DNA of 64,000 bases from Erwinia sp050410775 (GCF_050410775.1 NZ_CP191229.1); one strand, 5' to 3'; shown: positions 41,056 through 50,084, counted from the first letter of the stretch. Numbers and translations are program-made. The notes: generated by a model from the letters alone, not told the origin.

Positions 41056-41445
41056 ATGACAACCTACATCACCGCCGCCGAAGTGGATGAAGTGCTCGGA
41101 GCTGACTGGGCGGAGTCAGACAAAAAGGCCCGCGCAGTGATGCAGGCTAATGCTTACCTCACCGCTTTAAATCTTCAGGGCATCACCGGTGCAACGCCGA
41201 GCGATGTAAAACAGGCTGGCGCGCTACTTGCTTCTGCATCCGCCGCCGGAGTGCTTTACAAGCAGCAGACCGAATCAGGTGCCCTGACCAGCAAAACGGT
41301 GGACGCCGACGGTGTGCGGGTGACCAAAAGCTACGCCTCTTCACAGTCAACCGGTAATACGCTACTCCCGGAAGATGTGCAACTAGCGCTGGCGCTGCTG
41401 AAGCCCTGGCGCAGCAATCCAATGGCTTTCAGGGTGTATCGCTGA
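41056..41445 (+). CDS. Head-tail connector protein, gp6-like
   Basis: This 129-residue helical protein opens MTTYITAAEVDEVLGADWAE and ends ALALLKPWRSNPMAFRVYR. Position and layout match DnaT-like/gp6-type connectors. ATG 41056 preferred over GTG 41050 because of the GCGGAG spacing. Confidence 0.78.
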   Translation: MTTYITAAEVDEVLGADWAESDKKARAVMQANAYLTALNLQGITGATPSDVKQAGALLASASAAGVLYKQQTESGALTSKTVDADGVRVTKSYASSQSTGNTLLPEDVQLALALLKPWRSNPMAFRVYR

Positions 41446-41828
41446 TGGGTATTCGTGACGAGATTCAGGCCGAAATAGCGGAAGCCTTCAATACTGACCT
41501 GGATGACGCAGTGCATGCCTTTTCAGGCAGCTATGTCATTAAATCGGGCTGGGACCCGGTAACGGAGACAGGCGGCGAGACGGTCGTTAGCTACACCGGG
41601 CGAGGCGTTTTGTCTGGCTACGAAACTGAGCGCATTGATGGCGTCAATATTTTGGCAGGCGATGTGAAGTTGCTTGCGCTGAAGAACGAAGTAACCGACG
41701 TGCCGGCAGAGGGCCACATCATCACGGCGCCAGACCTCGCTACCGGCATCATGCAGGCTTACAAAGTGGTGAAGTTGGGCGCTGATCCGGCATCGGCAAC
41801 CTACCGGATGCAGCTGAGGAGAAAGTAA
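41445..41828 (+). CDS. Head-closure (neck) protein
   Basis: The 127-residue beta-rich protein contains VVSYTGRGVLSGYETERIDG and GHIITAPDLATGIMQAYKVV, typical of small neck proteins that seal the connector. Overlaps neighbours by 1 bp. Assigned by order and fold-like pattern. Confidence 0.7.
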   Translation: MGIRDEIQAEIAEAFNTDLDDAVHAFSGSYVIKSGWDPVTETGGETVVSYTGRGVLSGYETERIDGVNILAGDVKLLALKNEVTDVPAEGHIITAPDLATGIMQAYKVVKLGADPASATYRMQLRRK

Positions 41829-42208
41829 TGGCTAAAGGCTGGGACAACGACCCCTCGCTGTTTGCAGGACTGGTTGAACAAGAAGTTGGCAAGAAGCTAC
41901 GTATCATCTCCATGGCTTTGCTCACTGAAATCGTTCAGCGCTCTCCTGTTGATACGGGCCGGTTTCGTAACAACAACGTCGTAAGCATCGGCTCTGCTGA
42001 TTACAGTCAACGCGAAGGCGAAGATAAGACCGGAACCGCCACAATCCAGCGTGGCAGCGCGGTAATCGCCAACGGCAAACCTTATTCGGTTATCTATATC
42101 CAGAACAACCTGCCATACGCCGAGAGCCTTGAAAACGGGCATTCACAGCAGGCTCCTGCTGGCCTGTATGGCATCGCCTTCCATGGTGTAACTCAGGCCT
42201 ACAAATGA
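41828..42208 (+). CDS. HK97 gp10-like tail-completion protein
   Basis: The 126-residue protein has the motif IVQRSPVDTGRFRNNNVVSI followed by YIQNNLPYAESLENGHSQQA, characteristic of the HK97-gp10/minor tail Z-type family at the head-tail junction. Confidence 0.85.
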   Translation: MAKGWDNDPSLFAGLVEQEVGKKLRIISMALLTEIVQRSPVDTGRFRNNNVVSIGSADYSQREGEDKTGTATIQRGSAVIANGKPYSVIYIQNNLPYAESLENGHSQQAPAGLYGIAFHGVTQAYK

Positions 42209-42597
42209 CCCTCACAGAAATCAGAAACGCTGTCATCACGCGCATGACGGCGCAGACGGCTATTGCCTCTGAAGACGTGCGCTATCCCAACGATAAGACC
42301 TATGACCCGGCAGGCAAATCCATATGGGCGCGCCTGACGAACATCCCCGGTATGGCGTCGGCAAATGAGATCGGCGCCGGGCCGGTGGTGCAGCGAACGG
42401 GCATTGCCGTTATCCAAATCTTTGTGCCGTCCGGCTCCGGCTCACTTCTTATTACTCAGACAGCCGACAAGCTGCGAGAGCTATTCGAGTTCCAGACTGA
42501 TGGGCGCCTTGATTACTTCGCCGTTTCGGCGGTGGATGCAGGTGAAACCGATGGCTGGGCGCAAATGAACATCCTTATACCTTACCGCGCCGTATAG
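42205..42597 (+). CDS. Tail terminator protein (DUF4128-like)
   Basis: A 130-residue protein opening MTLTEIRNAVITRMTAQTAI and ending GWAQMNILIPYRAV. The order between the gp10-like gene and the tail tube and the alpha/beta layout fit tail terminators (lambda U type). Confidence 0.8.
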   Translation: MTLTEIRNAVITRMTAQTAIASEDVRYPNDKTYDPAGKSIWARLTNIPGMASANEIGAGPVVQRTGIAVIQIFVPSGSGSLLITQTADKLRELFEFQTDGRLDYFAVSAVDAGETDGWAQMNILIPYRAV

Positions 42598-42621
42598 GGC
42601 GCATAATTCTGGAGAAAGACT

Positions 42622-43797
42622 ATGAGCTCAGGCGCTAAGGTCGTCGTCGCGTACAAGCGCGAAACAACGCCCGGCACAACTCCCGACGCCGGACAATGGA
42701 ATCTGCTGAAGCGCAGCAGCTTCGGTGTCGGGCCATCTCAGAACATGATCGACAACGACGAAATTGGCGGTTCCCGCATGGCGCAGGGGCGTTCGACCGG
42801 TACGGTTGATGTTGGCGGCGATGTAGGCGCTAAATTCCGCTGGGGTCAGCATGATGACTTCCTTGCCTCGTGCTTCGGCGCTGAGTGGGTGAATAACATG
42901 CTGACTATGGGTAATGACCGCATCGCCTTCTCAGTGGCTTCCTATGCTGAAGATATCGGCGTGGCTTCCATTGCCCGTGGCTGTCAGGTAGGCACCTTCC
43001 AGCTGGCGATCCCCAACGATGGCGACATTACCGCAACGGTGACTTTTGCCGGCCTCGGCTTTGACACCAAAGCCGATGACGCGAGCTACTTCACTAACCC
43101 GGCTGATAACGCTGGCGCGCTGCGCTACACCTTCAAGCAGGTCACCGCCATCTCGCTAAACGGCGTCACCGGCGGTGAGGGCTTCTGTGTCGATACGTTC
43201 AACATCCAGTTCGATAACAATCTGCAGACGCAGCGCTGTATCGGTAGCGGCAACCCGTTCGCCGGGGCCAATATCCCGACCACCTTTACCCCATCTGGCA
43301 GTATCACGCTGTCATGGTCGAAGGATGCCTATAACGCATGGAAAAAAACACTGACCGGCGGCACGATGCCTTTCAGCTTCACGCTGGAGAATGACGAAGG
43401 GAGGTACGTGTTTGATTTTCCGGCGGTGCAGGTCGATGGCGACTGGCCTGACGGTGGCAATACGGACATTGTGCAGGTGCAGCTCAATATTACGGCAGCT
43501 GATACGCCGCCAACCATTACCCGTTCAGCAGTCACGCCCTCAACCGCCATTGCAGTGACTCCTGCCACATCAACTGGCGCTGTTGGCTCAAACGTAACCC
43601 TGACCGCTAACCTGACGCCTTCAGGCTCTACCGACACGGTGCAATGGGAGTCCTCTGACCCTTCAGTGGCAACAGTCGCACCTAAGGGACAGAAAACCGC
43701 TGAGGTTACCCGTGTAAAAGAAGGAACGGCAACCATTACGGCAAAAGTGCGCGAATTCACTGCCACTACAGCCGTCACTGTTACCGCAGCCCCATAA
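42622..43797 (+). CDS. Major tail tube protein with C-terminal Ig-like domain
   Basis: This 391-residue protein has a tube domain in the first 300 residues (MSSGAKVVVAYKRETTPGTT, then DNDEIGGSRMAQGRSTGTVD). A bacterial Ig-like group 2 domain follows at about 300-390 (GSNVTLTANLTPSGSTDTVQ, WESSDPSVATVAPKGQKTA). Lambda V also ends in an Ig domain that decorates the tail. AGAAAGACT precedes the start. Confidence 0.88.
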   Translation: MSSGAKVVVAYKRETTPGTTPDAGQWNLLKRSSFGVGPSQNMIDNDEIGGSRMAQGRSTGTVDVGGDVGAKFRWGQHDDFLASCFGAEWVNNMLTMGNDRIAFSVASYAEDIGVASIARGCQVGTFQLAIPNDGDITATVTFAGLGFDTKADDASYFTNPADNAGALRYTFKQVTAISLNGVTGGEGFCVDTFNIQFDNNLQTQRCIGSGNPFAGANIPTTFTPSGSITLSWSKDAYNAWKKTLTGGTMPFSFTLENDEGRYVFDFPAVQVDGDWPDGGNTDIVQVQLNITAADTPPTITRSAVTPSTAIAVTPATSTGAVGSNVTLTANLTPSGSTDTVQWESSDPSVATVAPKGQKTAEVTRVKEGTATITAKVREFTATTAVTVTAAP

Positions 43798-43842
43798 TCT
43801 TTAATGCCCGCCGAACATGGCGGGCCACTCACAGGGATAAAT

Positions 43843-44298
43843 ATGCTCATTCTCAAAACCCCAAAATTTGATGCCAATTCAGAGCGCTGGATTGAGCCTA
43901 TGGATGGCCTGAAACTTAAGGTTGGCTCTATCAGCAATCCGGCTTTTCGCTCTCACAATGCGATGGTGCGCCGCCATATCGACAAGCTGGACGCCCGCTT
44001 TAAGGTAGGCACCGCTGAATTCAATCCGGCAGAAGTTGACGTTACAGAAATCTCAGACGACCTGCTTATTGACTCCGTAGCCAAGTACCTGCTGAAGGGC
44101 TGGGAAGGTGTAGGCGAGGCAGATGAAAAGGGCAAAGAGCAGGCGATCGCTTACTCACCGGAGAAAGGCAAGGCGCTGCTTCTACAGCACCCTGAACTCT
44201 ACTGGACAGTGCTGGGCACAGCATCCGATATCGCAGCGGGCAAGGAAGAGCAAAAGCAAGAAACTGTGGGAAAGTCCTCGAAGCCCAAAGGTGGCTGA
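43843..44298 (+). CDS. Tail assembly chaperone G
   Basis: The 151-residue product opens MLILKTPKFDANSERWIEPM. It is a lambda G-type chaperone for tape-measure assembly. Near its end the heptamer GGGAAAG (44268-44274) in frame G-GGA-AAG lets some ribosomes shift -1 into the T frame. It lies after the tail tube and before the tape measure, with an immunity cassette inserted between. Confidence 0.85.
   Translation: MLILKTPKFDANSERWIEPMDGLKLKVGSISNPAFRSHNAMVRRHIDKLDARFKVGTAEFNPAEVDVTEISDDLLIDSVAKYLLKGWEGVGEADEKGKEQAIAYSPEKGKALLLQHPELYWTVLGTASDIAAGKEEQKQETVGKSSKPKGG
44268..44274 (+). promoter_or_regulatory. Programmed -1 frameshift site
   Basis: GGGAAAG is positioned as X-XXY-YYZ in the G frame, the same heptamer used by lambda G/GT. 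The G stop lies 21 bp further on and the -1 frame stays open to 44606. Confidence 0.88.
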
Positions 44299-44606
44299 AT
44301 CAGTACGGCGGAGAGCAGGGAGAGAAAGCCCGCTGGACGCGTGAGCGGTTAGGTCTCCCGGCTATACCTGAACCTGAGATTGACGGCGTATGCAGCGAAA
44401 TACTCAATGCTTATGCCATCATCAGCCGCGGGCGCCGGTATGCAGGTATGGCCGCGGCTCCACTCCCTCTTTCGCTGGACGACATAAACTCATTCCTGGC
44501 TTATAAACCACTGCTGATCGACCGCGAAGAGTTCGAGGCGGCTATCTTCGCCCTGGACGATGCGGCTCGGGAAGAGTGGGATAAGAAGCAGGGAAAAGGC
44601 AAGTAG
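44274..44606 (+). CDS. T extension of tail chaperone GT (by -1 frameshift)
   Basis: No start codon is needed: the frame continues from G through VLEAQRWLNQYGGEQGEKAR to EEWDKKQGKGK, adding about 110 residues for a GT fusion near 254 aa. T binds the tape measure and tube. The region aligns with phage T segments rich in acidic residues (LLIDREEFEAAIFALDDAAR). Confidence 0.85.
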   Translation, partial: VLEAQRWLNQYGGEQGEKARWTRERLGLPAIPEPEIDGVCSEILNAYAIISRGRRYAGMAAAPLPLSLDDINSFLAYKPLLIDREEFEAAIFALDDAAREEWDKKQGKGK

Positions 44607-44626
44607 CCCACTCAGGTGGGCTTATC

Positions 44627-45055
44627 TCAGGGGATTACTACTAAAAATCCATCATCATCGAGTGTTGAATTGGGTACTTCATATCCAAGCTCGCGCAACT
44701 TTTCAAAGGTTGGCTTACAAACAGTAAAGAAATCACTTTCATTAAGCCCTTCTAAATTCAAATCAGTAAGATCTACATGGAAAGACGTATGTCCGACGCG
44801 AATTTTTTTGTTAATTTCAGCAAACGTACGGTTAAAAACCGTAAGGGCTAACTCATGCTTGGCTTTTTTGATGATCTGAATCGCATCCTTAGCTGAAATG
44901 AGCTCGTCTGTTGGCGCCTCGTTTAAGAAGCTCACATCTAATCTATGAACAATTTCCGCATTAAGTGAGCGGCCATTAACCTTAGCCGCAACTTCTACTT
45001 TTTCTTTTAATTCAATAGGAAGCCTAACTCTAAACTGCGGGTCTTCGCGGCTCAT
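44627..45055 (-). CDS. mnt: Mnt-like repressor (ribbon-helix-helix)
   Basis: The 142-residue protein opens MSREDPQFRVRLPIELKEKV, then AKVNGRSLNAEIVHRLD. It is close to P22 Mnt (MARDDPHFNFRMPMEVREKL, NGRSMNSELLQ). The beta-strand DNA-contact residues are partly conserved. A C-terminal extension of about 60 residues is not in P22 Mnt. It is divergent from the arc-like gene across three CACGGTG palindromes and should keep the antirepressor off in the lysogen. Confidence 0.88.
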   Translation of the reverse strand: MSREDPQFRVRLPIELKEKVEVAAKVNGRSLNAEIVHRLDVSFLNEAPTDELISAKDAIQIIKKAKHELALTVFNRTFAEINKKIRVGHTSFHVDLTDLNLEGLNESDFFTVCKPTFEKLRELGYEVPNSTLDDDGFLVVIP

Positions 45056-45099
45056 TCTAACTCCAGCGCTTGAGTAAATTAAATCACCCTAAAATTATG

Positions 45100-45161
45100 C
45101 CCCACGGTGGGGTTGACTTCAATGACGCACGGTGTGACAATTGGTTTGCCCCACGGTGAGG
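45100..45161. promoter_or_regulatory. Mnt-type operators and the antirepressor promoter
   Basis: Three sites share CACGGTG: CCCCACGGTGGGG (centre 45106), GCACGGTGTG (45131) and CCCCACGGTGAGG (45155), 24-25 bp apart. P22 Mnt binds a palindrome with CCACGGTGG at its centre. A promoter with TTGACT (45113-45118) and GACAAT (45136-45141), 17-bp spacer, is covered by the middle site. Confidence 0.8.
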
Positions 45162-45178
45162 CTATAAGGAGAAGGGTA

Positions 45179-45346
45179 ATGCAAAAAGCAAAAGATATGT
45201 ACCAGCGTAAGATACGCATTCCGGATGATATCAAGCGTGCAATCGAGGCGAACGGCGAGCAACAGAGTCGTCAATTTAACACAGAGGTTATTTATCAACT
45301 GAGGAAGGCGTACGGATTGGTAGGGAATAAAAGTGTTCAGGCTTAA
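45179..45346 (+). CDS. arc: Arc-like ribbon-helix-helix repressor, 55 aa
   Basis: It begins MQKAKDMYQRKIRIPDDIKR. The RKIRIPDDIKRAIEANGEQQ strand-helix and SRQFNTEVIYQLRKAY fit the Arc fold (P22 Arc is 53 aa). The start at 45179 follows AAGGAGAAGGG. It is the first gene of the antirepressor operon and should limit its own transcription, as Arc does in P22. Confidence 0.8.
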   Translation: MQKAKDMYQRKIRIPDDIKRAIEANGEQQSRQFNTEVIYQLRKAYGLVGNKSVQA

Positions 45347-45417
45347 GAACGACGAAACCCCGAAGGCGGCAACCAACGAGGTTTCAATTTTTGTCAGAAT
45401 CTGCAAAGGAACTAACA

Positions 45418-46290
45418 ATGAAGAGTATAGCAACTCAGATCTCCACTATCAATGTGCCGTTTTATGGCGATAGCCTTGTACTGGTTAACCATAACGGTGA
45501 AGCGTACACCCCGATGAAATTTGTTGTTGAGGGCATGGGCCTTGACTGGAGCACACAACACAAGAAGCTCTCTCAGAGGTTCTCCAAAGGTATGGTTGAG
45601 TTAACCATACCTTCAAAAGGCGGCATTCAATCAATGAGTTGCCTTGCTCTTCGGAAGTTAGCCGGTTGGCTTCATACCATAAACGTTGGCAAGGTTCGCG
45701 CTGAACTTAGAGAGAAAGTAGCTCGCTATCAGGAAGAATGTGACGATGTACTTTACCAGTACTGGACGAAGGGGGAGGTTACAAACCCTCGCAAGAAAGA
45801 CCATCAATCAACTGCTACCCAGCTGACGCCGCTGCGACAGACAGCAGAGCGGTTGATTACAACCGGCATGGGACGCATTTACCCGGACATTTGGAAGCTC
45901 GTTCACAAACAGTTCGAGGTTAAGCACATTCATCAGCTTACACCGGCCCAGGTTGGCGAAGCCGTTGAGTACCTGAACGCGCTTGAAGGTGAGTATCTTG
46001 GCAAATCAAATAAACAGCTTTCTTTGCCAATTTCGTACCCAATGGATTACTTCAACCAGTACGGTCACATCAGAGATATGAATGAGCACTCTCTCAGTGC
46101 ACCATGGAGATATCCGGCTGACATGCTGGTTCCGAACGGCGACAACCCAAATCCTCTTGGCCGCATGCTTGGTGAACTGAAAAACATGGGGTGCGAGGTT
46201 GACGCTGCATTGTTCCAGCTGCTTTCGCTTCAGCATCACCTTGAGAAAATGCGCCACAAGATTGGAATGATTGAACGCGCTATTAGGTAA
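45418..46290 (+). CDS. ant: P22-type antirepressor
   Basis: The 290-residue protein has an N-terminal P22_AR_N domain (INVPFYGDSLVLVNHNGEAY, TPMKFVVEGMGLDWSTQHKK, LRKLAGWLHTINVGKVRAEL). A different C-terminal domain with many His/Leu residues follows. It would bind and inactivate phage repressors when derepressed. Unlike P22, it lies in the tail module. Ends at a hairpin terminator. Confidence 0.88.
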   Translation: MKSIATQISTINVPFYGDSLVLVNHNGEAYTPMKFVVEGMGLDWSTQHKKLSQRFSKGMVELTIPSKGGIQSMSCLALRKLAGWLHTINVGKVRAELREKVARYQEECDDVLYQYWTKGEVTNPRKKDHQSTATQLTPLRQTAERLITTGMGRIYPDIWKLVHKQFEVKHIHQLTPAQVGEAVEYLNALEGEYLGKSNKQLSLPISYPMDYFNQYGHIRDMNEHSLSAPWRYPADMLVPNGDNPNPLGRMLGELKNMGCEVDAALFQLLSLQHHLEKMRHKIGMIERAIR

Positions 46291-46323
46291 GAGTATATCT
46301 CAGGCCGGAACACCGTCCCACTT

Positions 46324-46346
46324 AACCCGCTTAACAGCGGGTTTCT
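46324..46346 (+). terminator. Terminator of the antirepressor operon
   Basis: AACCCGC / GCGGGTT with a 6-nt loop followed by TCTT, 33 bp after the ant stop. Confidence 0.7.
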
Positions 46347-46418
46347 TGCTTCCCATTGCATCAGCTTTTCTTTAGGATTAATCTATACTTATTATTGTCT
46401 ATAGGGAATGTTCTAAAA

Positions 46419-46652
46419 ATGAAAATACTTTGGGGTATTAGCGTATTCCTCTCTGTAGTTGGTTTCTTTCAGGGTGTCATCTTAGTATATGGCGCTAATG
46501 GGGCACCTCAACAAGCGGCAGGGGCTGCAATGGGCTTGGCATTATCCGTGATCCCATATTGCTTCTGTCGTGCATTACAGCAGATGAGTCCGAGAGAAGT
46601 CATAATCAAAAAAGAAAAACAGACTGATAGTAAAGGCAGCTCTGAAAGCTAG
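46419..46652 (+). CDS. Small two-span membrane protein, 77 aa
   Basis: It opens MKILWGISVFLSVVGFFQGV with a first span, then a second (GAAMGLALSVIPYCFC) and a basic tail. AT-rich leader with AGGGAA 11 bp upstream of the ATG. It lies as an extra gene between ant and the tape measure and could act in superinfection exclusion. Function unknown. Confidence 0.65.
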   Translation: MKILWGISVFLSVVGFFQGVILVYGANGAPQQAAGAAMGLALSVIPYCFCRALQQMSPREVIIKKEKQTDSKGSSES

Positions 46653-46685
46653 CAGACTAAAAACCTGTATCCATCAATAATGATA

Positions 46686-46710
46686 AACCTCGCCTCGGCG
46701 GGGTTTTTTT
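46686..46710 (+). terminator. Terminator fused to the tape-measure leader
   Basis: AACCTCGCC / GGCGGGGTT stem and seven T, running straight into ATGTCCGGAG, which holds the ribosome site of the tape-measure gene. Readthrough by the Q-modified polymerase is needed from the late promoter. Confidence 0.75.
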
Positions 46711-46725
46711 ATGTCCGGAGAAGAT

Positions 46726-49665
46726 ATGGCAGAGCAACAATCACGCCTTGCGATAGTGCTTGATAGTACGGGTGCGCAGCGAAATGCAGAGGGCCTGGCT
46801 GGTGCTCTGCATGGTCTTACAGACTGGGGTAAAAAGGCAGCGGCAAGTGCAGGACAGGCGTCAAAAGCCACAGAGGAAGAGGCAAGGGCGCTCTCGACGC
46901 TTCTCGATAGGATTGACCCGGTAAACGCCGCCTTGAACAGGCTGGATGAACAACAGCGCCAGCTGGCTAAATTCCGCGCAAAGGGCTTTATTGACACAGA
47001 CACATTTGATGTCTATTCAAAGAAAGTTGAGGAAGCTCGAACGAACCTTTCTGGTTTTAATGCGGGCATGGATAAAGGTGCGGTATCGGCAGGGCAATAT
47101 AAGCAGGCAATGCGCCAACTTCCGGCGCAATTCACTGACATCTTCACATCCCTGGCAGGCGGCATGCCTTTATGGCTGGTATTTACACAGCAGGGTGGTC
47201 AGATTGCTGACTCATTTGGTGGTTGGGGGTCGCTACTTGATGTGATCAAGCGTGAGTTGCTGGGTATGTCATCGGCAAATGATGAGGCCTCAGAATCTTT
47301 GTCAGAAAGTGCGAACGGATTAGCAGAAAACGTAGAGCACGGACAAAAGTTTATTGGCTTCTTGACGCCCGCGAGAGCTGCTATTGCCGGTACTGCAGCA
47401 ACAATGGCTGTACTTGGGTTGGCTTATTACAAAGGAGCCCAAGAGCAAGACGAGTTCACAAAGTCGCTTATTCTGACGGGTAACACCATAAACAAAACTA
47501 CCGGTCAGCTTGCTGAAATGTCTCAGCAAGTGGCAGCCATGTCAGGTTCAACAGTTTCAGAAGCAGCAGTTGTAATTAATCAACTCGTAAGTGCGGGTAA
47601 AGTTGCTGGCTCTTCATTAAGCACGGCAGCCCAATCAATTCTTTCTATTAATGATGCGACAGGGATCGCCACTAAACAGCTTATCGCGGATTTCAATGCA
47701 ATTGCCGAAGACCCGGTCTCGGCTATCGAAAAGCTAAACGACAAGTATCACTTTCTAACACTAGCGACTTATAACCAGATCAAAGCGCTCCAGGATGAGG
47801 GAAGAACCACTGAGGCAGCTAAGATCGCTACAGTTACTTATTCTAATGAACTGGAACAGCGGTCTACTCAAATAAAAGAAAGCCTGAGCAGTATTCAGAA
47901 TGCTTGGGATAGTGTCTGGTCTTCAGCTAAGGGGGCGTGGGATGCAATGAGGGACACAGGGCGAAATCAATCGCCTGAAAGTCAGCTGGCCACTCTTGAG
48001 AAGAGCCTGGATGAAGCGAAAAGAAAACAGTCAGAGGGCGGAATTTGGAATAGACTTGCTGCTAATACTAACGGATACAATATTAGTGAAATGGAAAAAC
48101 AGGTGGCTGAGCTTAAAAGTCAACTTACCACCCAGGGCATATTAAACGGTGCAATAAGCGATTATAACAACAGGCAGAAAGACGGCATTGAAGCGCAGCA
48201 GAGGATTAATACGCTTCAGGAGCAGTCGTTAAGCAACACACAAAAGCGAAGCAAGGCGCAACAGGCCTTAACTCGGGATTTGGAGAAGGCTCGTGCTGCC
48301 GGCCAGTCGATTACCGCAGCTGAGGAAAAGCAGCTTCGTGACAACATCGATAACAAGTTTAAAGATCCTAAAACAACAAAAACCAAAGCATACCGCGACG
48401 ATGCTGGCCAGCGCTTGCTCCTGCAACTACAGCAACAGCAGGCCACGTTAGCGCAGCAAGAGTCCACAGGTTATAAGATTGGCGCCCAGCAGCAGGCTCT
48501 AATTAAATGGGAGCAGCAGCTATCTGATCTGAAGAGCAAAGGCACCCTAACGGCTGAGCAAAAGTCTCTTCTCGCTAACGCCGATATCCTGACGAAACAG
48601 TATCAACAAAACGCCGCACTGGAACGCCAGATTGAAACCGCTCAGAAAGCTCTGGCGATAGATAGGGCCCGTGCGGACATCACTCGAACCATAGCCAACC
48701 GACAAAGTCAGTATGCTACGGACGAACTTTTCGCGGGTGGCGGCTTGAGCCAGTACGATCAGCAGCAGTACACGCAGCGCCTTTCACTTGAACAATCCTA
48801 CAACGACAAAATTTCTCAGCTACGTCAGCAACGCGCCTCGGCCTCGAGTGATATTGCCCGAGAAGAGATTGATCAGGAAATCCAGTTACAGCGGCAGGCA
48901 CTGTCAACAGAGCTGAACAACTATGACGAGCACATGCAGCGCATGAATCAGTCACGTCGTTCATTTTCTGCCGGCGCCTCGCGGGCCTGGCAGGAATATC
49001 AGGACAGCGCGGCCAATGTATCTGCAATGTCACAGCAGCTATTCAGCAACGCCTTTGGTGGAATGGAAGATTCTCTGGTGAACTTCGTCACTACCGGCAA
49101 GGCTTCCTTTAAGGACTTCACTACCTCTATCATTTCCGATCTGGCTCGCATAGCTGCAAGACAGGCGCTGGTAGGTATCGGCTCAAGCATTTTTGGGTCG
49201 GTTTTTTCAGCGGGAGCATCCGCAGCTGGCGGCGCGTCGGCCTCCTCTGCTGGCTCTTCTGGCGGCATGGGGATGAGTACAAATTTCCATGCTTATGCGA
49301 AAGGCGGCGTTCCGGGCGGCAATACGATTAGCGCATATCGGAACGGTGTCTACGACTCGCCTCAGTACTTCGCATTCGCAAAAGGGGCGGGGGTATTTGG
49401 TGAGGCCGGCCCGGAAGCCATCATGCCACTTGCCCGAGGATCAGATGGCTCTCTTGGGGTACGAATGGTTAATGGCGGTGGAGGTGTGGCGGGCATAACC
49501 GTAAATGCTCCTGTGAGCATTATCCAGCAGCAAGGCGGAAATAACACTGAGACAAGCAACACCAATACGGCGAATACCGCAAAACAGTTGGAGGGGATAA
49601 TCAAGACGACATTGAATGGTGAGCTCAAAAAACAAATGTCGCCCGGTGGACTCCTCTACCGCTAG
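46726..49665 (+). CDS. Tail tape-measure protein
   Basis: The 979-residue protein opens MAEQQSRLAIVLDSTGAQRN. It has the lambda H-type block PAQFTDIFTSLAGGMPLWLV near residue 135, a long coiled-coil middle rich in Gln, and membrane-like helices (AAIAGTAATMAVLGLAYYKG). The C-terminal lambda-tail domain is GMGMSTNFHAYAKGGVPGGN then GEAGPEAIMPLARG. It sets tail length. ATG 46726 is preferred over 46711 because GGAGAAG lies between them. Confidence 0.93.
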   Translation: MAEQQSRLAIVLDSTGAQRNAEGLAGALHGLTDWGKKAAASAGQASKATEEEARALSTLLDRIDPVNAALNRLDEQQRQLAKFRAKGFIDTDTFDVYSKKVEEARTNLSGFNAGMDKGAVSAGQYKQAMRQLPAQFTDIFTSLAGGMPLWLVFTQQGGQIADSFGGWGSLLDVIKRELLGMSSANDEASESLSESANGLAENVEHGQKFIGFLTPARAAIAGTAATMAVLGLAYYKGAQEQDEFTKSLILTGNTINKTTGQLAEMSQQVAAMSGSTVSEAAVVINQLVSAGKVAGSSLSTAAQSILSINDATGIATKQLIADFNAIAEDPVSAIEKLNDKYHFLTLATYNQIKALQDEGRTTEAAKIATVTYSNELEQRSTQIKESLSSIQNAWDSVWSSAKGAWDAMRDTGRNQSPESQLATLEKSLDEAKRKQSEGGIWNRLAANTNGYNISEMEKQVAELKSQLTTQGILNGAISDYNNRQKDGIEAQQRINTLQEQSLSNTQKRSKAQQALTRDLEKARAAGQSITAAEEKQLRDNIDNKFKDPKTTKTKAYRDDAGQRLLLQLQQQQATLAQQESTGYKIGAQQQALIKWEQQLSDLKSKGTLTAEQKSLLANADILTKQYQQNAALERQIETAQKALAIDRARADITRTIANRQSQYATDELFAGGGLSQYDQQQYTQRLSLEQSYNDKISQLRQQRASASSDIAREEIDQEIQLQRQALSTELNNYDEHMQRMNQSRRSFSAGASRAWQEYQDSAANVSAMSQQLFSNAFGGMEDSLVNFVTTGKASFKDFTTSIISDLARIAARQALVGIGSSIFGSVFSAGASAAGGASASSAGSSGGMGMSTNFHAYAKGGVPGGNTISAYRNGVYDSPQYFAFAKGAGVFGEAGPEAIMPLARGSDGSLGVRMVNGGGGVAGITVNAPVSIIQQQGGNNTETSNTNTANTAKQLEGIIKTTLNGELKKQMSPGGLLYR

Positions 49666-49692
49666 GTATAAAAATAAATCACAGGTGAAAAA

Positions 49693-50034
49693 ATGGCGAC
49701 AGATACGTTTACCTGGGGCGTGCTGGTTGGTGGCGCTGAGTCACTGAACGTTGCCACGCTTCAGGCTCAGTTTGGTGATGGGTATAAGCAGGTAGCCAGC
49801 AAGGGCCTGAATAGCGCTATCGAAACCTGGAGCCTCAGCCATAATGGGCGGCTGCCTGACGTTACGCCGGTAAGAGCATTCCTCAAATCACACGTTATTA
49901 ATTCGTTTTGGTGGACTAATCCTTGGGGTGAAAAGCTTTTATATCGGGTAAGAGAGGACTCGATATCCACAAAGTGGGTGACGGAGACATTTGTCGAATT
50001 GTCATTCACATTCGAGCAGGCTTTTGCTCCGTGA
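49693..50034 (+). CDS. Minor tail protein M
   Basis: The 113-residue protein is lambda M-like: FTWGVLVGGAESLNVATLQA, QFGDGYKQVASKGLNSAIET and FWWTNPWGEKLLYRV. It acts in tail-tip initiation. AGGTGAAAAA precedes the start. Confidence 0.92.
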   Translation: MATDTFTWGVLVGGAESLNVATLQAQFGDGYKQVASKGLNSAIETWSLSHNGRLPDVTPVRAFLKSHVINSFWWTNPWGEKLLYRVREDSISTKWVTETFVELSFTFEQAFAP

Positions 50035-50051
50035 CATGTCACTAATTCATC

Positions 50052-50073
50052 AGGCGCTACGGCGCCTTTTTTT
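50052..50073 (+). terminator. Terminator between M and L
   Basis: AGGCGC-TACG-GCGCCT followed by seven T, running directly into ATGGGTGAAAT before the L start. Confidence 0.8.
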
Positions 50074-50084
50074 ATGGGTGAAAT

